Origin: Stackebrandtia albiflava
Lineage (GTDB): Bacteria; Actinomycetota; Actinomycetes; Mycobacteriales; Micromonosporaceae
DNA: 64,000 nt
Direction of reading: 5' to 3'
Assembly: GCF_007994225.1 (NCBI RefSeq)
Contig: NZ_VLLL01000006.1
Span: 1,240,001 to 1,304,000 of the forward strand
Of this stretch, positions 45,054 through 53,031 are shown one piece after another (position 1 is the first letter of the stretch; every line of letters starts with the position of its first letter). A model generated the notes under the pieces. It saw only the letters and a program-made list of their open reading frames with translations. It ran no database searches and was not told where the DNA came from. Both the position numbers and the translations under genes were made by a program.

Positions 45054-45488
45054 TCAGCTCGCGCGGACGGGTTCCCAGCCGTGCAGCCGGATCAGGGCGG
45101 CGGCGACCCGGACGAAGCGGTCCGGGTCGAGTACCGAACCCTCGCGCCGGATGTCGTCCTCGTCGAGGGCGAACACCCGGTCGAGCCGCAGGTAGGAGTC
45201 GCGCCCCTTGCGGTCCCACGAACCCGATCCGACCGGCAGCCAGTCGGGGTGGTCGTCCTCGCCGCGGCTCGACAGCATCATCGCCAGCAGGCGCGGGCCG
45301 TGCCTGCCGACCACCAGTAGCGGCCGGTCCTTGCCCTGGGTCGGGTCCTCCTCGAAGGGCACCCAGGACCACACCACCTCGCCGGGGTCTGCGAGGCCGT
45401 CGAGGTCGGGGGAGTACTCGATGGTGGCGAAACGTTCCGGGGTGTAGATCTCACGGACGCGGCGCAGCGCGCCTGAGTCGGTCGGCAT
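45054..45488 (-). CDS. PemK/MazF-like protein
   Basis: 144 aa. GEVVWSWVPFEED...KDRPLLVVGRHGPRLLAMMLSS is the PemK/MazF beta-barrel core and ...RDSYLRLDRVFALDEDDI the later strands. MazF proteins are mRNA-cleaving toxins, but no antitoxin gene overlaps or adjoins, and the protein carries a helical N-terminal extension. It is probably a solitary actinobacterial member whose toxicity is unproven. Confidence 0.8.
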   Translation of the reverse strand: MPTDSGALRRVREIYTPERFATIEYSPDLDGLADPGEVVWSWVPFEEDPTQGKDRPLLVVGRHGPRLLAMMLSSRGEDDHPDWLPVGSGSWDRKGRDSYLRLDRVFALDEDDIRREGSVLDPDRFVRVAAALIRLHGWEPVRAS

Positions 45489-45664
45489 GCGGTGAGACTA
45501 GCGAACCCGGTCCACGGCGGCGGGTGCGGTGGACCGGGTCGCGGCTCCCGGCGGAACGGGTGAACCCGGCGGTGCCCGGCGCGGTCGTGTGGGCCGTACG
45601 CGCGTTCCCGTCGTCACCGCACGCCGGTGGCCGCCCGGCGGTACCGGGCGGCCATGATGGACGG

Positions 45665-46870
45665 TCAGCTGGTGTAGGAACCGAGTTGACTGTCGGCGGA
45701 GTCGCCGTCGCCCTCTTCGCGGCTGTCGATGAGGCTCAGGCCGGCGTCGAACAGGTGGAGTGTCGGGGTCGCGTCCCCGGCCGGATGACCGCGCGTGAGG
45801 ATCTCACCGGTGGGACCGAACACGACCTCCCGGTAGTCGTCCAGGCCGCCGGGCGTGACCTTGCGGTCCGTTACGGTGTCCCAGATGACGTTGCAGTCGA
45901 ACGAACTCTCCGGCCCGTCACCGGGCTCGAAACCCTCCGACGTCGAGTCGTAGACCGCCAACACCTGGTGGCACACGTAGCGGCCGTCCGGTGAGACACC
46001 GGTGATCTCCCAGGGGCGCGCGGTCTTCTCGCCCAGCAGCCAGTCCTCGCAGTCGCTTCCCGGGTTGGCCTCGCGTTCCGCGACGCAGTCGTCCATGCGT
46101 TGCCGGTCGGCCTCGGGCATCAGTTCCGACCACTCGCTCGGAAGGTCACCGGCGTCGAAGTCGCGCCGGTTCCCGCCGTCGGGGTCGGCGATGGTCCAGC
46201 CGTGGTCGGGATGGCCCCACACCAGGTAACCGCCGTCCGACGTCCACAGTGCGCTGCGGAGTTCACCGACGTCGGCGATCTCCACGGCCGCACCCGTTTC
46301 GACGTCGACCACCAGGAGCGAGTTCGCGTCGTCGGAGCACACCCCGACCAGCACCGACCGGGAGTCGGGCGACCAGGTGAGCGAATGGCACAGGCCCTCG
46401 CGTTGCAGCACCACCGTCGGCTCGGAACCGTCCAGGGGGCCGATACGGAGCGCGTCGTCGTGGACGACGGTGACCAGGCCGCCGTCCGGTGAGACCGTCC
46501 ATCGCGCCGGCGGGCGGTCGGCGGTGCCGTCGTCCTCCGAGTACGGCAGTCGGATCGACGTCTCGACACCGTCGGTGACGGAGACGGCCGTGTACTCGTC
46601 GTACCACTGGTACACCACGGTCGCGGGAAGTGCGGTCCAGGCGGTGGTCTCGGTCGCGGTCTCCTCGGCCGGTGGTGCGCCGGTCTCACCCGGACGCATC
46701 ACCGCGTAACCGCCGACGACCCCGGCCGCGACGATCACGGCGGCGAGGCCGGTCATGGAGTTGCGCACCAGGCGCATCCGCCGGCCGGAGCGGATCGCGG
46801 CCTCGGTCAGGGACCGGTGTGTGACGTCGTTCGCGCTGTCCCGCAGCGACCGGCGCAGTCGGGTGGTCAT
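45665..46870 (-). CDS. Membrane-anchored TolB-like beta-propeller, coupled to a sigma factor
   Basis: 401 aa. A short cytoplasmic N-terminus with basic helices (about 1-38), one TM helix (SMTGLAAVIVAAGVVGGYAVM) and an extracytoplasmic propeller with WTVSPDGG, LTWSPDSR and ITGVSPDGRYVC repeats. ATG overlaps the sigma factor stop (ATGA). The arrangement suggests a sensor or anti-sigma-like partner of the SigE-type factor. No zinc anti-sigma motif is present, so direct sigma binding is inference. Confidence 0.75.
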   Translation of the reverse strand: MTTRLRRSLRDSANDVTHRSLTEAAIRSGRRMRLVRNSMTGLAAVIVAAGVVGGYAVMRPGETGAPPAEETATETTAWTALPATVVYQWYDEYTAVSVTDGVETSIRLPYSEDDGTADRPPARWTVSPDGGLVTVVHDDALRIGPLDGSEPTVVLQREGLCHSLTWSPDSRSVLVGVCSDDANSLLVVDVETGAAVEIADVGELRSALWTSDGGYLVWGHPDHGWTIADPDGGNRRDFDAGDLPSEWSELMPEADRQRMDDCVAEREANPGSDCEDWLLGEKTARPWEITGVSPDGRYVCHQVLAVYDSTSEGFEPGDGPESSFDCNVIWDTVTDRKVTPGGLDDYREVVFGPTGEILTRGHPAGDATPTLHLFDAGLSLIDSREEGDGDSADSQLGSYTS

Positions 46871-47439
46871 GACAGTTCTCCTCTGAGTTCCGGGACGAGT
46901 TCGGCCAGTCGCTTCAACGCCCGCTGGAGTTTGTGGTGGACGGTGGATCGGCTCAGCCCGAGGGTCTGTGCGATCTCCGTCTCGGTCTGGTCTTCGAAGA
47001 ACCGCAGCACGATCACGGCACGGTGGGCGCGGTGCAGTCTCAGCACCGCCTGCCGGATCGCCAGTTCCAGGGCGAGGTCCCGGCCGGGTGCCGGTGTGGT
47101 CGGCATCGTGTCGGTCAGTGTCTCGGCGACCTTCCGCCGCCGCCACCAGCTCACCTGCCGGTGGTACATGACCTTCCGGGTGTAGGCGGCGGCGTTGCCG
47201 CGATGGTGGAGTCGCCGCCACGACAGGTAGGTGCGGGCGAGCGATTCCTGCACCAGGTCCTCGGCGAGTTGCTGGTCGCCGGTGAGCAGGTACGCGGTCC
47301 GCAGTAGTGACATGGTGTTCGCCGCGGCGAACCGGCTGAACTCGGTGTCGACGTCCGTCGAGGTCGTCTCGGCGGTCGTCGGCGGGTCGTGGCCCGGCGC
47401 GGCGGGGCCGCGGGCCGCCCGCATGGTGTCCGCTTGCAA
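46867..47439 (-). CDS. SigE-family ECF sigma factor
   Basis: 190 aa. Region 2 is FAAANTMSLLRTAYLLTGD...LVQESLARTYLSW, with the basic AAAYTRKVMYHRQVSWWRRR. Region 4 is LHRAHRAVIVLRFFEDQTETEIAQTL, then GLSRSTVHHKLQRALKRL. A poorly conserved 45-residue N-terminal extension leaves the start uncertain: TTG 47439 has GGAGG 6 nt upstream, Met codon 6 is the alternative. Coupled to the membrane propeller gene. Confidence 0.9.
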   Translation of the reverse strand: MQADTMRAARGPAAPGHDPPTTAETTSTDVDTEFSRFAAANTMSLLRTAYLLTGDQQLAEDLVQESLARTYLSWRRLHHRGNAAAYTRKVMYHRQVSWWRRRKVAETLTDTMPTTPAPGRDLALELAIRQAVLRLHRAHRAVIVLRFFEDQTETEIAQTLGLSRSTVHHKLQRALKRLAELVPELRGELS

Positions 47440-47833
47440 TCCGTCCTCCAGGTTCGCGGGACCGGGTTCGAGGCCGAACCCACCTATACAGATGTCGATC
47501 CCGCACGCGATGCCGGGGACCGTTCGGTCAGAGGATCATGCCCGAACGGTGGAGGCCCCGCCGCGTGATGGAGGCGTCTCCGGGAAGCGCGGCCGGTCAC
47601 CCAAAGCCATCATTCACTCGACATATATCGATGCCGAGTCTTGAGGCTTGAGGCGGCATCCGTTGCGCGGCCGGGCATATGGTGGTCGCGGAGGCCGCAG
47701 GTCCGAAGCCCGTGGTCCTCACTTCTCGAAGGGGTCACCGGTGGGAAGGTACCCCGCCACACTCGCCTGGTACGTCAGATGGTCGGCGTGGGCGTGAGAG
47801 CCACGCCGACGCGGCAGCGCGGCGCTCAACGGG
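47440..47833 (-). promoter_or_regulatory. 394-bp intergenic region upstream of the sigma operon
   Basis: It contains a perfect 9-bp hairpin ACCGTTCGG/CCGAACGGT (47519-47550), which may end the 47834 transcript, and a less GC-rich stretch around 47615-47640 (CGACATATATCGATG), a plausible promoter or operator. No gene supported. Confidence 0.4.
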
Positions 47834-48913
47834 TCAGCGGTTCGGATCTTCGGAGACGAAGGTGATCTCACCCTCGTTCTGGTACACCGCCCCGATCGGG
47901 GTAAGCGGGACCGTCACGTCGGTGTCTCCGTCGAGTACGGCCTCACCGGCCGTCACGGTGGTCACCCGTGCGATACCGGTGTCGTCCACCGCCACCTCGA
48001 TCTCCGGGTACGAGACGACGTCCCACGGTCCGTTGAAGAAGGGGTCGTGGGACATCTTCTCGGACTTCCACGGGCACTGCGACGGACGGGACCCGAAGTC
48101 CTCCATGACGTCGTATGTGGCGCACGCGTCGACGAGTCGCCTCACCTGCGCCTCGACCTCCTCGGCGGCCTCGGCCCGTACGGTGAGCCCGTCCGCCACG
48201 ACGGACAGCGGTGGGCGGCCGGTGGCGCCCAGCAGCGTGGAGGTGACCGGGACGTCGTCGGCCATGTCCTCGAACAGCGGGTCGTCGGTGATCGACACCC
48301 GGTAGGTGCCCGAGGGCACCCACATGACGCCGGCGCCCTCGGTCGCGGCGACCCGGAACGGCGTGTACTCGTCACCGAGTCGCATCACGCCCAGTCGCAC
48401 CGAGGTGATCCGCCAGTCGCCGTCGCCACCGTCATCCAGTGTGAACAGCTCGGTCGCGGGCCGTCCCGCGACGGTGTAGGTGGCGACGACGGTCGCGTAC
48501 TCCCGTTTCGCGTCCTGGTCCATTCCAGGCGGTACGGCCTCCGCCAACAGGGAGAGCGAGACGTCCTCCGGCGGGGTGTAGCCGGCGTCGAGCACGCCGT
48601 CGGTCCACATGGGCGAGACGGTGTCGCCGACGGCGTCGGCCACCAGTTCACCCGCCCGCCGGCCGTCGTGGTCGGCGAGCCTCGTGAAGTACTCCGAGAC
48701 CAGTTCTTCGGCGGCGGACGGACGATGCGCCTCCACGGCGAACAACGCGATCCCGGCCACCAGGGCGACACCCGTGAAGGCGCCGATCAGGGTCCAGGTG
48801 TGCGCCTTCCGCCAGCCGGTGTCGCCGAGCGGCGGAGCGATCGGCGGCCCGGTGAGAACGGGTATCTCGCCGGTGTGGTGTGGCGCGGGCGTGATCGGGG
48901 CGGTGCCGGACAT
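47834..48913 (-). CDS. Single-TM protein with NTF2-like extracytoplasmic domain
   Basis: 359 aa. A Pro-rich cytoplasmic tail (about 1-40) is followed by a TM helix (TLIGAFTGVALVAGIALFAV). An NTF2/SnoaL-like fold starts AAEELVSEYFTRLADHDGRRAG, and a second domain of about 170 residues has no recognised family (SYPEIEVAVDDTGIARVTTV...). ATG 48913 is chosen because upstream codons overlap the TetR promoter and operator. Divergent from tetR, so possibly regulated with it. Confidence 0.65.
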   Translation of the reverse strand: MSGTAPITPAPHHTGEIPVLTGPPIAPPLGDTGWRKAHTWTLIGAFTGVALVAGIALFAVEAHRPSAAEELVSEYFTRLADHDGRRAGELVADAVGDTVSPMWTDGVLDAGYTPPEDVSLSLLAEAVPPGMDQDAKREYATVVATYTVAGRPATELFTLDDGGDGDWRITSVRLGVMRLGDEYTPFRVAATEGAGVMWVPSGTYRVSITDDPLFEDMADDVPVTSTLLGATGRPPLSVVADGLTVRAEAAEEVEAQVRRLVDACATYDVMEDFGSRPSQCPWKSEKMSHDPFFNGPWDVVSYPEIEVAVDDTGIARVTTVTAGEAVLDGDTDVTVPLTPIGAVYQNEGEITFVSEDPNR

Positions 48914-49018
48914 GGAGTTCACCTGTTCCCTCGTGCGACGGCGGTTCCCACCGCAGTGTGACGGTGACGGAGCGGGAGGGGTCCCGCGCGACCGAGCCAT
49001 TGAATGAATGTTTAACAT

Positions 49019-49036
49019 ATTGAACATGGGTTCAAT
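49019..49036. promoter_or_regulatory. TetR-type operator over the regulator start
   Basis: A perfect inverted repeat ATTGAAC-ATGG-GTTCAAT. It overlaps the candidate start codons (ATG 49026, 49035) and lies just after a -10-like TAACAT (49013-49018). Autoregulation is likely. Confidence 0.65.
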
Positions 49037-49637
49037 GCCTGACGATCGATCCACACCCGCGAGGATCCGCGACGCCGCCCTCACGCTGTTCGCCCAGAAC
49101 GGCCCCGACAAGGTCACGGTCCAGCGGATCGCCGAGGCCGCGGGGGTCTCACCGGGACTGGTGATACACCACTTCGGCTCCAAGGACGGGTTGCGTCACC
49201 GCGTCGACGAGTACGTCGGCGGAGTCTTCGACGAACTGTTCGCGAGCGTCGAATCCGCTCCGCCGACCGACGACCTCGGAGGTTCCTTCGCCGACGCGAT
49301 CCTCGCCGGACTGCCACCCGGCTCCCCCGTACCCGCGTACCTGCGCCGACTGTGGCTATCCGGCGACGAGGGCGGACGACGCCTGTTCCGGCGCTGGTTC
49401 GAGGCCGGGGCGGCGTGGATGACACGGCTCGAAGCCGCCGGAGTGGTACGGCCCTCGGCGGATCCGCCGGTACGGGCCGCCGTGTTGATGGTCAACGACC
49501 TCGCGGCACTCCTGTTCCGCGAACACCTGACCGACGTCCTGGGCATCGACCTGGCCACCCACGACGGCATGCGCCGCTGGGCGACCGAGGCCGTCGCGTT
49601 GTACCGCGGCGGCATGTTCCCCGACGACCGGGCCTGA
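49026..49637 (+). CDS. TetR-family repressor
   Basis: About 203 aa. The N-terminal HTH is TPARIRDAALTLFAQNGPDK, then VTVQRIAEAAGVSPGLVIHH FGSKDGLR. The C-terminal ligand domain is unclassified. ATG 49026 or 49035 fits a leaderless transcript from TAACAT; an in-frame ATG at 49008 would lie upstream of that promoter. The operator covers the start. The DUF1295 gene downstream, 50 bp away, is the likeliest target besides itself. Confidence 0.9.
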   Translation: MGSMPDDRSTPARIRDAALTLFAQNGPDKVTVQRIAEAAGVSPGLVIHHFGSKDGLRHRVDEYVGGVFDELFASVESAPPTDDLGGSFADAILAGLPPGSPVPAYLRRLWLSGDEGGRRLFRRWFEAGAAWMTRLEAAGVVRPSADPPVRAAVLMVNDLAALLFREHLTDVLGIDLATHDGMRRWATEAVALYRGGMFPDDRA

Positions 49638-49687
49638 CGGTTCCCGGGCGACCGAATCGAAACGACCCGCGAGAAGGGATTCCCGTC

Positions 49688-50368
49688 ATGTACGGCAGCA
49701 CCGACCCCTCCATCCCCGCGAGATCACTGGTGACCGCGCTCCACGCGGCCGCCGTCGGCGTCGCGGCCTGGTTCCTGTTCGCGGGAACCGATACCGTCGC
49801 CGCCTGGTTCGGTACCTCCCTGCCCCACGCCGACCCGATGCGGCGGTACCTGCTGATCACGCTGTCGGTCGTCTACTTCGTCCGGTTCCTGGTCACCACG
49901 TTCGTCACCCTGAAACGCCGCATGGCGGTGACGGAGGCCGTCACGGTCGGCTGCTGGGTCATCGTCATACACGCGACCATGGCGTTCACCGGTGGCGTCG
50001 ACGATGCGAGCGTGGGAGTGCTGACGTGGGCCGGGGTGGTGTTGTACGTCCTCGGCTCCTGCATCAACACCGGGGCGGAGCTGCAGCGGATGAGGTGGAA
50101 GGCGAGGCCCGAGAACCGCGGCAGGCTGTACACCGAGGGGTTGTTCCGCTACACCATGCACCCCAACTATCTCGGCGACGTCACCCTGTTCACCGGTTTC
50201 GCGCTCGTGACCGGCAGCCCGTGGGCGCTCGTCATCCCGGCGATCATGGCGGCCATGTTCGTCTTCGTCAACATCCCCATGCTCGACCGCTACCTGGCCG
50301 AGCGGTACGGCGACGCCTTCACCCGTTACGCCTCCCGCACCGCGAAACTGATCCCCTTCGTCTACTGA
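49688..50368 (+). CDS. DUF1295 / isoprenylcysteine-methyltransferase-like membrane protein
   Basis: 226 aa with about six TM helices. The C-terminal GLFRYTMHPNYLGDVTLFTG and DRYLAERYGDAFTRYASRTAKLIPFVY are the steroid-5-alpha-reductase/ICMT signature (HPNY, then E/R-rich motif). These enzymes act on lipids or methylate prenyl-type groups; the substrate is unknown. It is probably in an operon with tetR. Confidence 0.85.
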   Translation: MYGSTDPSIPARSLVTALHAAAVGVAAWFLFAGTDTVAAWFGTSLPHADPMRRYLLITLSVVYFVRFLVTTFVTLKRRMAVTEAVTVGCWVIVIHATMAFTGGVDDASVGVLTWAGVVLYVLGSCINTGAELQRMRWKARPENRGRLYTEGLFRYTMHPNYLGDVTLFTGFALVTGSPWALVIPAIMAAMFVFVNIPMLDRYLAERYGDAFTRYASRTAKLIPFVY

Positions 50369-50393
50369 GGACTGTGACGCGCGGTGGCGTGGC

Positions 50394-50420
50394 CGGTTCC
50401 GTCCCCCGTGACCGGAACCG
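50394..50420 (+). terminator. Terminator of the tetR-DUF1295 operon
   Basis: A perfect 8-bp stem CGGTTCCG/CGGAACCG with an 11-nt loop, 26 bp after the stop. Confidence 0.55.
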
Positions 50421-50596
50421 ACCACCGGCCGCGCCACGAAGACGCGCGGCGTCCACACCGGGAACCCGAACGGGCGGGATTCCATTCCGCAGGCGGGGAC
50501 GCGGGACCCCTCCCGCACACGGGGGTGTACAACGGAGGTGTCACGTCACGATTCCGTCACCCGTTCCGCCCGTGCCGGGCGGCGAGAGGAGCCCGG

Positions 50597-51037
50597 ATGT
50601 CACGGAAGGCCCTCGTCCTGATCGTCCTGACGGCCACATTGGCCGGTTGCGGGGGATCCCAGACCGGTGAACTCACCGAACCGGTGGACGGTGAGCCCGG
50701 CGGACCCGCCGAGACCGGTGCCCCCGCTGAGACCGGATCCCCGTCCGAAGCCGGGTTGCCGGAGGCCGCCGACGGTTCGGACCTGACGGCGTGCGAGGAC
50801 GGGAACTGCGAAGTCGTGGTCACCGAGTCGGACGAGATCCCGGTGGATCCGGCGTTCGGGGTGGACCTGTTCACCGTCGAGTCGATCGAACAGGACACGG
50901 TGACGGTGCAGGCGACCGGTGCGGGTACGTATCTCCGGGTCACCATCAGCCCGTCGGGCGCGGGATCACTCAACGGGATCCTGGTGAAGGTGGTCGCCGT
51001 CGACGGCGACCGGGCGGTACTGAACTTCTCGACCTGA
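50597..51037 (+). CDS. Small lipoprotein
   Basis: 146 aa. A signal peptide with lipobox LAGC; then a Glu/Gly/Pro-rich low-complexity spacer (about 22-60: GEPGGPAETGAPAETG...), then a beta-rich domain (EIPVDPAFGVDLFTVESIEQ...) with one Cys pair (ACEDGNCEV). A cell-surface protein of unknown role. ATG with AGAGGA about 8 nt upstream. Confidence 0.8.
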   Translation: MSRKALVLIVLTATLAGCGGSQTGELTEPVDGEPGGPAETGAPAETGSPSEAGLPEAADGSDLTACEDGNCEVVVTESDEIPVDPAFGVDLFTVESIEQDTVTVQATGAGTYLRVTISPSGAGSLNGILVKVVAVDGDRAVLNFST

Positions 51038-51151
51038 GGCGGACGGTTCGTGGTCGCGGATCTCCGGTACGGGGCGTGGGAAGCGGTGCGGGGGTGGCCG
51101 GAGTAGTCCGGCCACCCCTGCACCCGGGATTCCGATCGGTGGCGCTGGAGG

Positions 51152-51358
51152 TTATCCCACCGCGCAGACGCCGCAGGACCAGCCGCCGCAGGTGCCGTCC
51201 TGGCAGCAGGTCCGGCGGCACCGCTGGTACTTGCCGACGCCGCAGCTGACGGTCTTGGACTGCGTCCAGCAGCGGAGCGCGGCGTCGGCGGTGGTCTCGG
51301 GGACCAGGCGGCCGAGCATGCGGTCACCGATGCGCGTGGCGAGACGGGAGAGTTTCAT
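51152..51358 (-). CDS. Small Cys-rich peptide (68 aa)
   Basis: A basic helical leader MKLSRLATRIGDRMLGRLVP is followed by TTADAALR and a tail with 9 Cys (CWTQSKTVSCGVGKYQRC, RRTCCQDGTCGGWSCGVC). AGGAG lies 6 nt before ATG. A promoter (TTGAGT, 18 bp, TACATT) and a hairpin in the 5' UTR are present. Leader and tail arrangement match the 52-aa peptide at 10491. No modifying enzyme or transporter is adjacent. Unknown function; a ribosomal-peptide or metal-binding role is conjecture. Confidence 0.75.
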   Translation of the reverse strand: MKLSRLATRIGDRMLGRLVPETTADAALRCWTQSKTVSCGVGKYQRCRRTCCQDGTCGGWSCGVCAVG

Positions 51359-51379
51359 GGGTCGCTCCTGAATTGGATG

Positions 51380-51397
51380 GATGAATTTCCATTCATC
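51380..51397 (-). promoter_or_regulatory. 5' UTR hairpin of the 68-aa peptide gene
   Basis: A perfect 7-bp stem GATGAAT/ATTCATC with a 4-nt loop, in an AT-richer stretch 20-40 nt upstream of the ATG. Confidence 0.5.
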
Positions 51398-51412
51398 GTG
51401 TGAACGCGGCGG

Positions 51413-51442
51413 AATGTATCCACACCGGCGCGGCGGACTCAA
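51413..51442 (-). promoter_or_regulatory. Promoter of the 68-aa peptide gene
   Basis: On the minus strand, TTGAGT (51437-51442) and TACATT (51413-51418) with 18-bp spacing. The other Cys-rich peptide has a similarly strong promoter. Confidence 0.55.
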
Positions 51443-51691
51443 CATCCAGGGTGGCCGGTCCGGTAGCGGTGTGACCGTCGCACACCCGGTGTCCTGCCGA
51501 ATCGTCGAAGGGCGTCCATCGGGCCACAAGATTGCCACAAGATCGGCGTGAGAACGGTCGTCGCCGGGTCGCGTAGCCCGGTCGCCCGGCAGGTCCGTCC
51601 CGTGGCGACTCGTCCCGTTTGTCCACATAGACTTTCGCGGTGTCGCGTGAGAGGATCCTGTGGCCCAGACCCCGATCCGACAGGTGAGCCG

Positions 51692-51922
51692 ATGCCCCCA
51701 CGTGACTTCTCCGCCGAGTTCGACGACCTCGTCGCGCGGCAACTGGCCGACGTCGCACCGCCGACACCGGGCGAGCCGAGGATCGAGGTGGCGCCGTACG
51801 AGGCCCGCTTCATCGAGGAGGCCCTGTCGGGCCTCGAACAGACCAACGGCCAGTGCGAGGGCTTCGACACGGTCAAGGGCCGTCTCCTGCGCAACCTGTG
51901 GATCCGCGGCGACGGGAACTGA
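51692..51922 (+). CDS. Hypothetical protein (76 aa)
   Basis: A small acidic protein: a helical N-terminus (DFSAEFDDLVARQLADV), a Pro-rich turn, and a C-terminus EARFIEEALSGLEQTNGQCEG. No family recognised. ATG with AGGTGAG upstream. It converges on the ECF41 gene with a 4-bp gap. Confidence 0.55.
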   Translation: MPPRDFSAEFDDLVARQLADVAPPTPGEPRIEVAPYEARFIEEALSGLEQTNGQCEGFDTVKGRLLRNLWIRGDGN

Positions 51923-51926
51923 CCCG

Positions 51927-52862
51927 TCACCAGGACTCGATCAACGCGGCGTCGTGCGCGCGGCGCCGCCATTCCACCGTGAGCCTGCCGAGCCGGGAAC
52001 GGGACGCGACACCCCACACGGTGCCTATCCCGTCGTCGTCGACACCCAGAACCACCACTCCCACGACGTGGTCGTCGATCACCGCGACGACGGCGGGTGC
52101 GCCGTTGACCACGCCGGCGTGGATCGCCGGCGCCCCACCCGCGAGGCGACGTTTCGCGGCCGTCGGCTTGAACCCGGCACGCAGCACGGCGGCGACACGT
52201 TCCGCGGTCGTCACGTGCATGAGGTCGGTGGCCAGGCCCGCCCGGTCGGAGACCGCCGCCGCGTCGGCCGTCAACAACGCGACCAGGCGCTCGGTCCGAC
52301 CCGAGGCGGCCGCGGCGACGAACGCCTCGACGATCCGGCGCGCGGTGGTGGCGTCGGTGGGCCGGTACGTCCGGCCGCCGGCGACGTGCCGGCGCGCCCG
52401 GTGCGCGTGCTGCTGGCTGGCGGTCTCGGTGATGTCGAGTATCCCGGCGATCTCGGCGTGGCTGTGGGAGAACGCCTCACGCAGCACGTAGACGGCCCGC
52501 TCGATCGGTGACAGCCGTTCCAGCAGCAACAGGACCGCCAGGGTCACCGACTCGCGTTGCTCGACCGTATCGGCGGGTCCGAGCATCGGATCGCCCTCCA
52601 GCAGCGGTTCCGGAAGCCAGGTGCCCACCGCGCGCTCGCGCCGGGACCGCGCCGAACGGAGCCGGTCGACCGCCAGGTTGGTGACGACCTTCGTGAGCCA
52701 CGCCTCCGGTACCTCGATCCGGTCACGGTCGGCGGCCTGCCAGCGCAGGAAGGCGTCCTGGACGACGTCCTCCGCGTCGGCCGCCGAACCCAGTAGGCGG
52801 TACGCCAAAGCGGCCAGCCGTTCCCGGCCGGCCTCGAATCGCGCCACGGTGTCCGGATTCAT
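51927..52862 (-). CDS. ECF41-type (SigJ-like) sigma factor
   Basis: 311 aa. Region 2 is FEAGRERLAALAYRLLGSAA...DAEDVVQDAFLRWQAA. Region 4 is LSPIERAVYVLREAFSHSHAEIAGILD. A C-terminal SnoaL-like domain of about 110 residues (ARRIVEAFVAAAASGRTERL...) replaces the anti-sigma factor in ECF41 proteins and modulates activity. The usual genomic partner, a COE-type oxidoreductase, lies immediately upstream on the same strand. Confidence 0.92.
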   Translation of the reverse strand: MNPDTVARFEAGRERLAALAYRLLGSAADAEDVVQDAFLRWQAADRDRIEVPEAWLTKVVTNLAVDRLRSARSRRERAVGTWLPEPLLEGDPMLGPADTVEQRESVTLAVLLLLERLSPIERAVYVLREAFSHSHAEIAGILDITETASQQHAHRARRHVAGGRTYRPTDATTARRIVEAFVAAAASGRTERLVALLTADAAAVSDRAGLATDLMHVTTAERVAAVLRAGFKPTAAKRRLAGGAPAIHAGVVNGAPAVVAVIDDHVVGVVVLGVDDDGIGTVWGVASRSRLGRLTVEWRRRAHDAALIESW

Positions 52863-52930
52863 GCGTCACCTCCGAGCCCTCTTCCGGCCCGCCATCCCAT
52901 CCATGCGCCACGACGGTTCGGCGCCCGTCT

Positions 52931-52973
52931 CGTGGATTCTCCCGCGACCACACCGTACGCGGGAGAATCCACG
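52931..52973 (-). terminator. 16-bp perfect hairpin between oxidoreductase and ECF41 gene
   Basis: The arm at 52931-52946 (CGTGGATTCTCCCGCG) is perfectly complementary to 52958-52973, with an 11-nt loop. It lies 59 bp past the oxidoreductase stop and 68 bp before the sigma start: either a terminator or a regulator of read-through. Confidence 0.75.
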
Positions 52974-53031
52974 CGCCTCGCGAGCCCGTCGTCCGGACCA
53001 CCGCGCGTCATGGGGTGAACGGGACCGGACG

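Noticed and set aside
45054-45488. Complete toxin-antitoxin pair
   Set aside because: No antitoxin-sized gene overlaps or adjoins the PemK-like protein.
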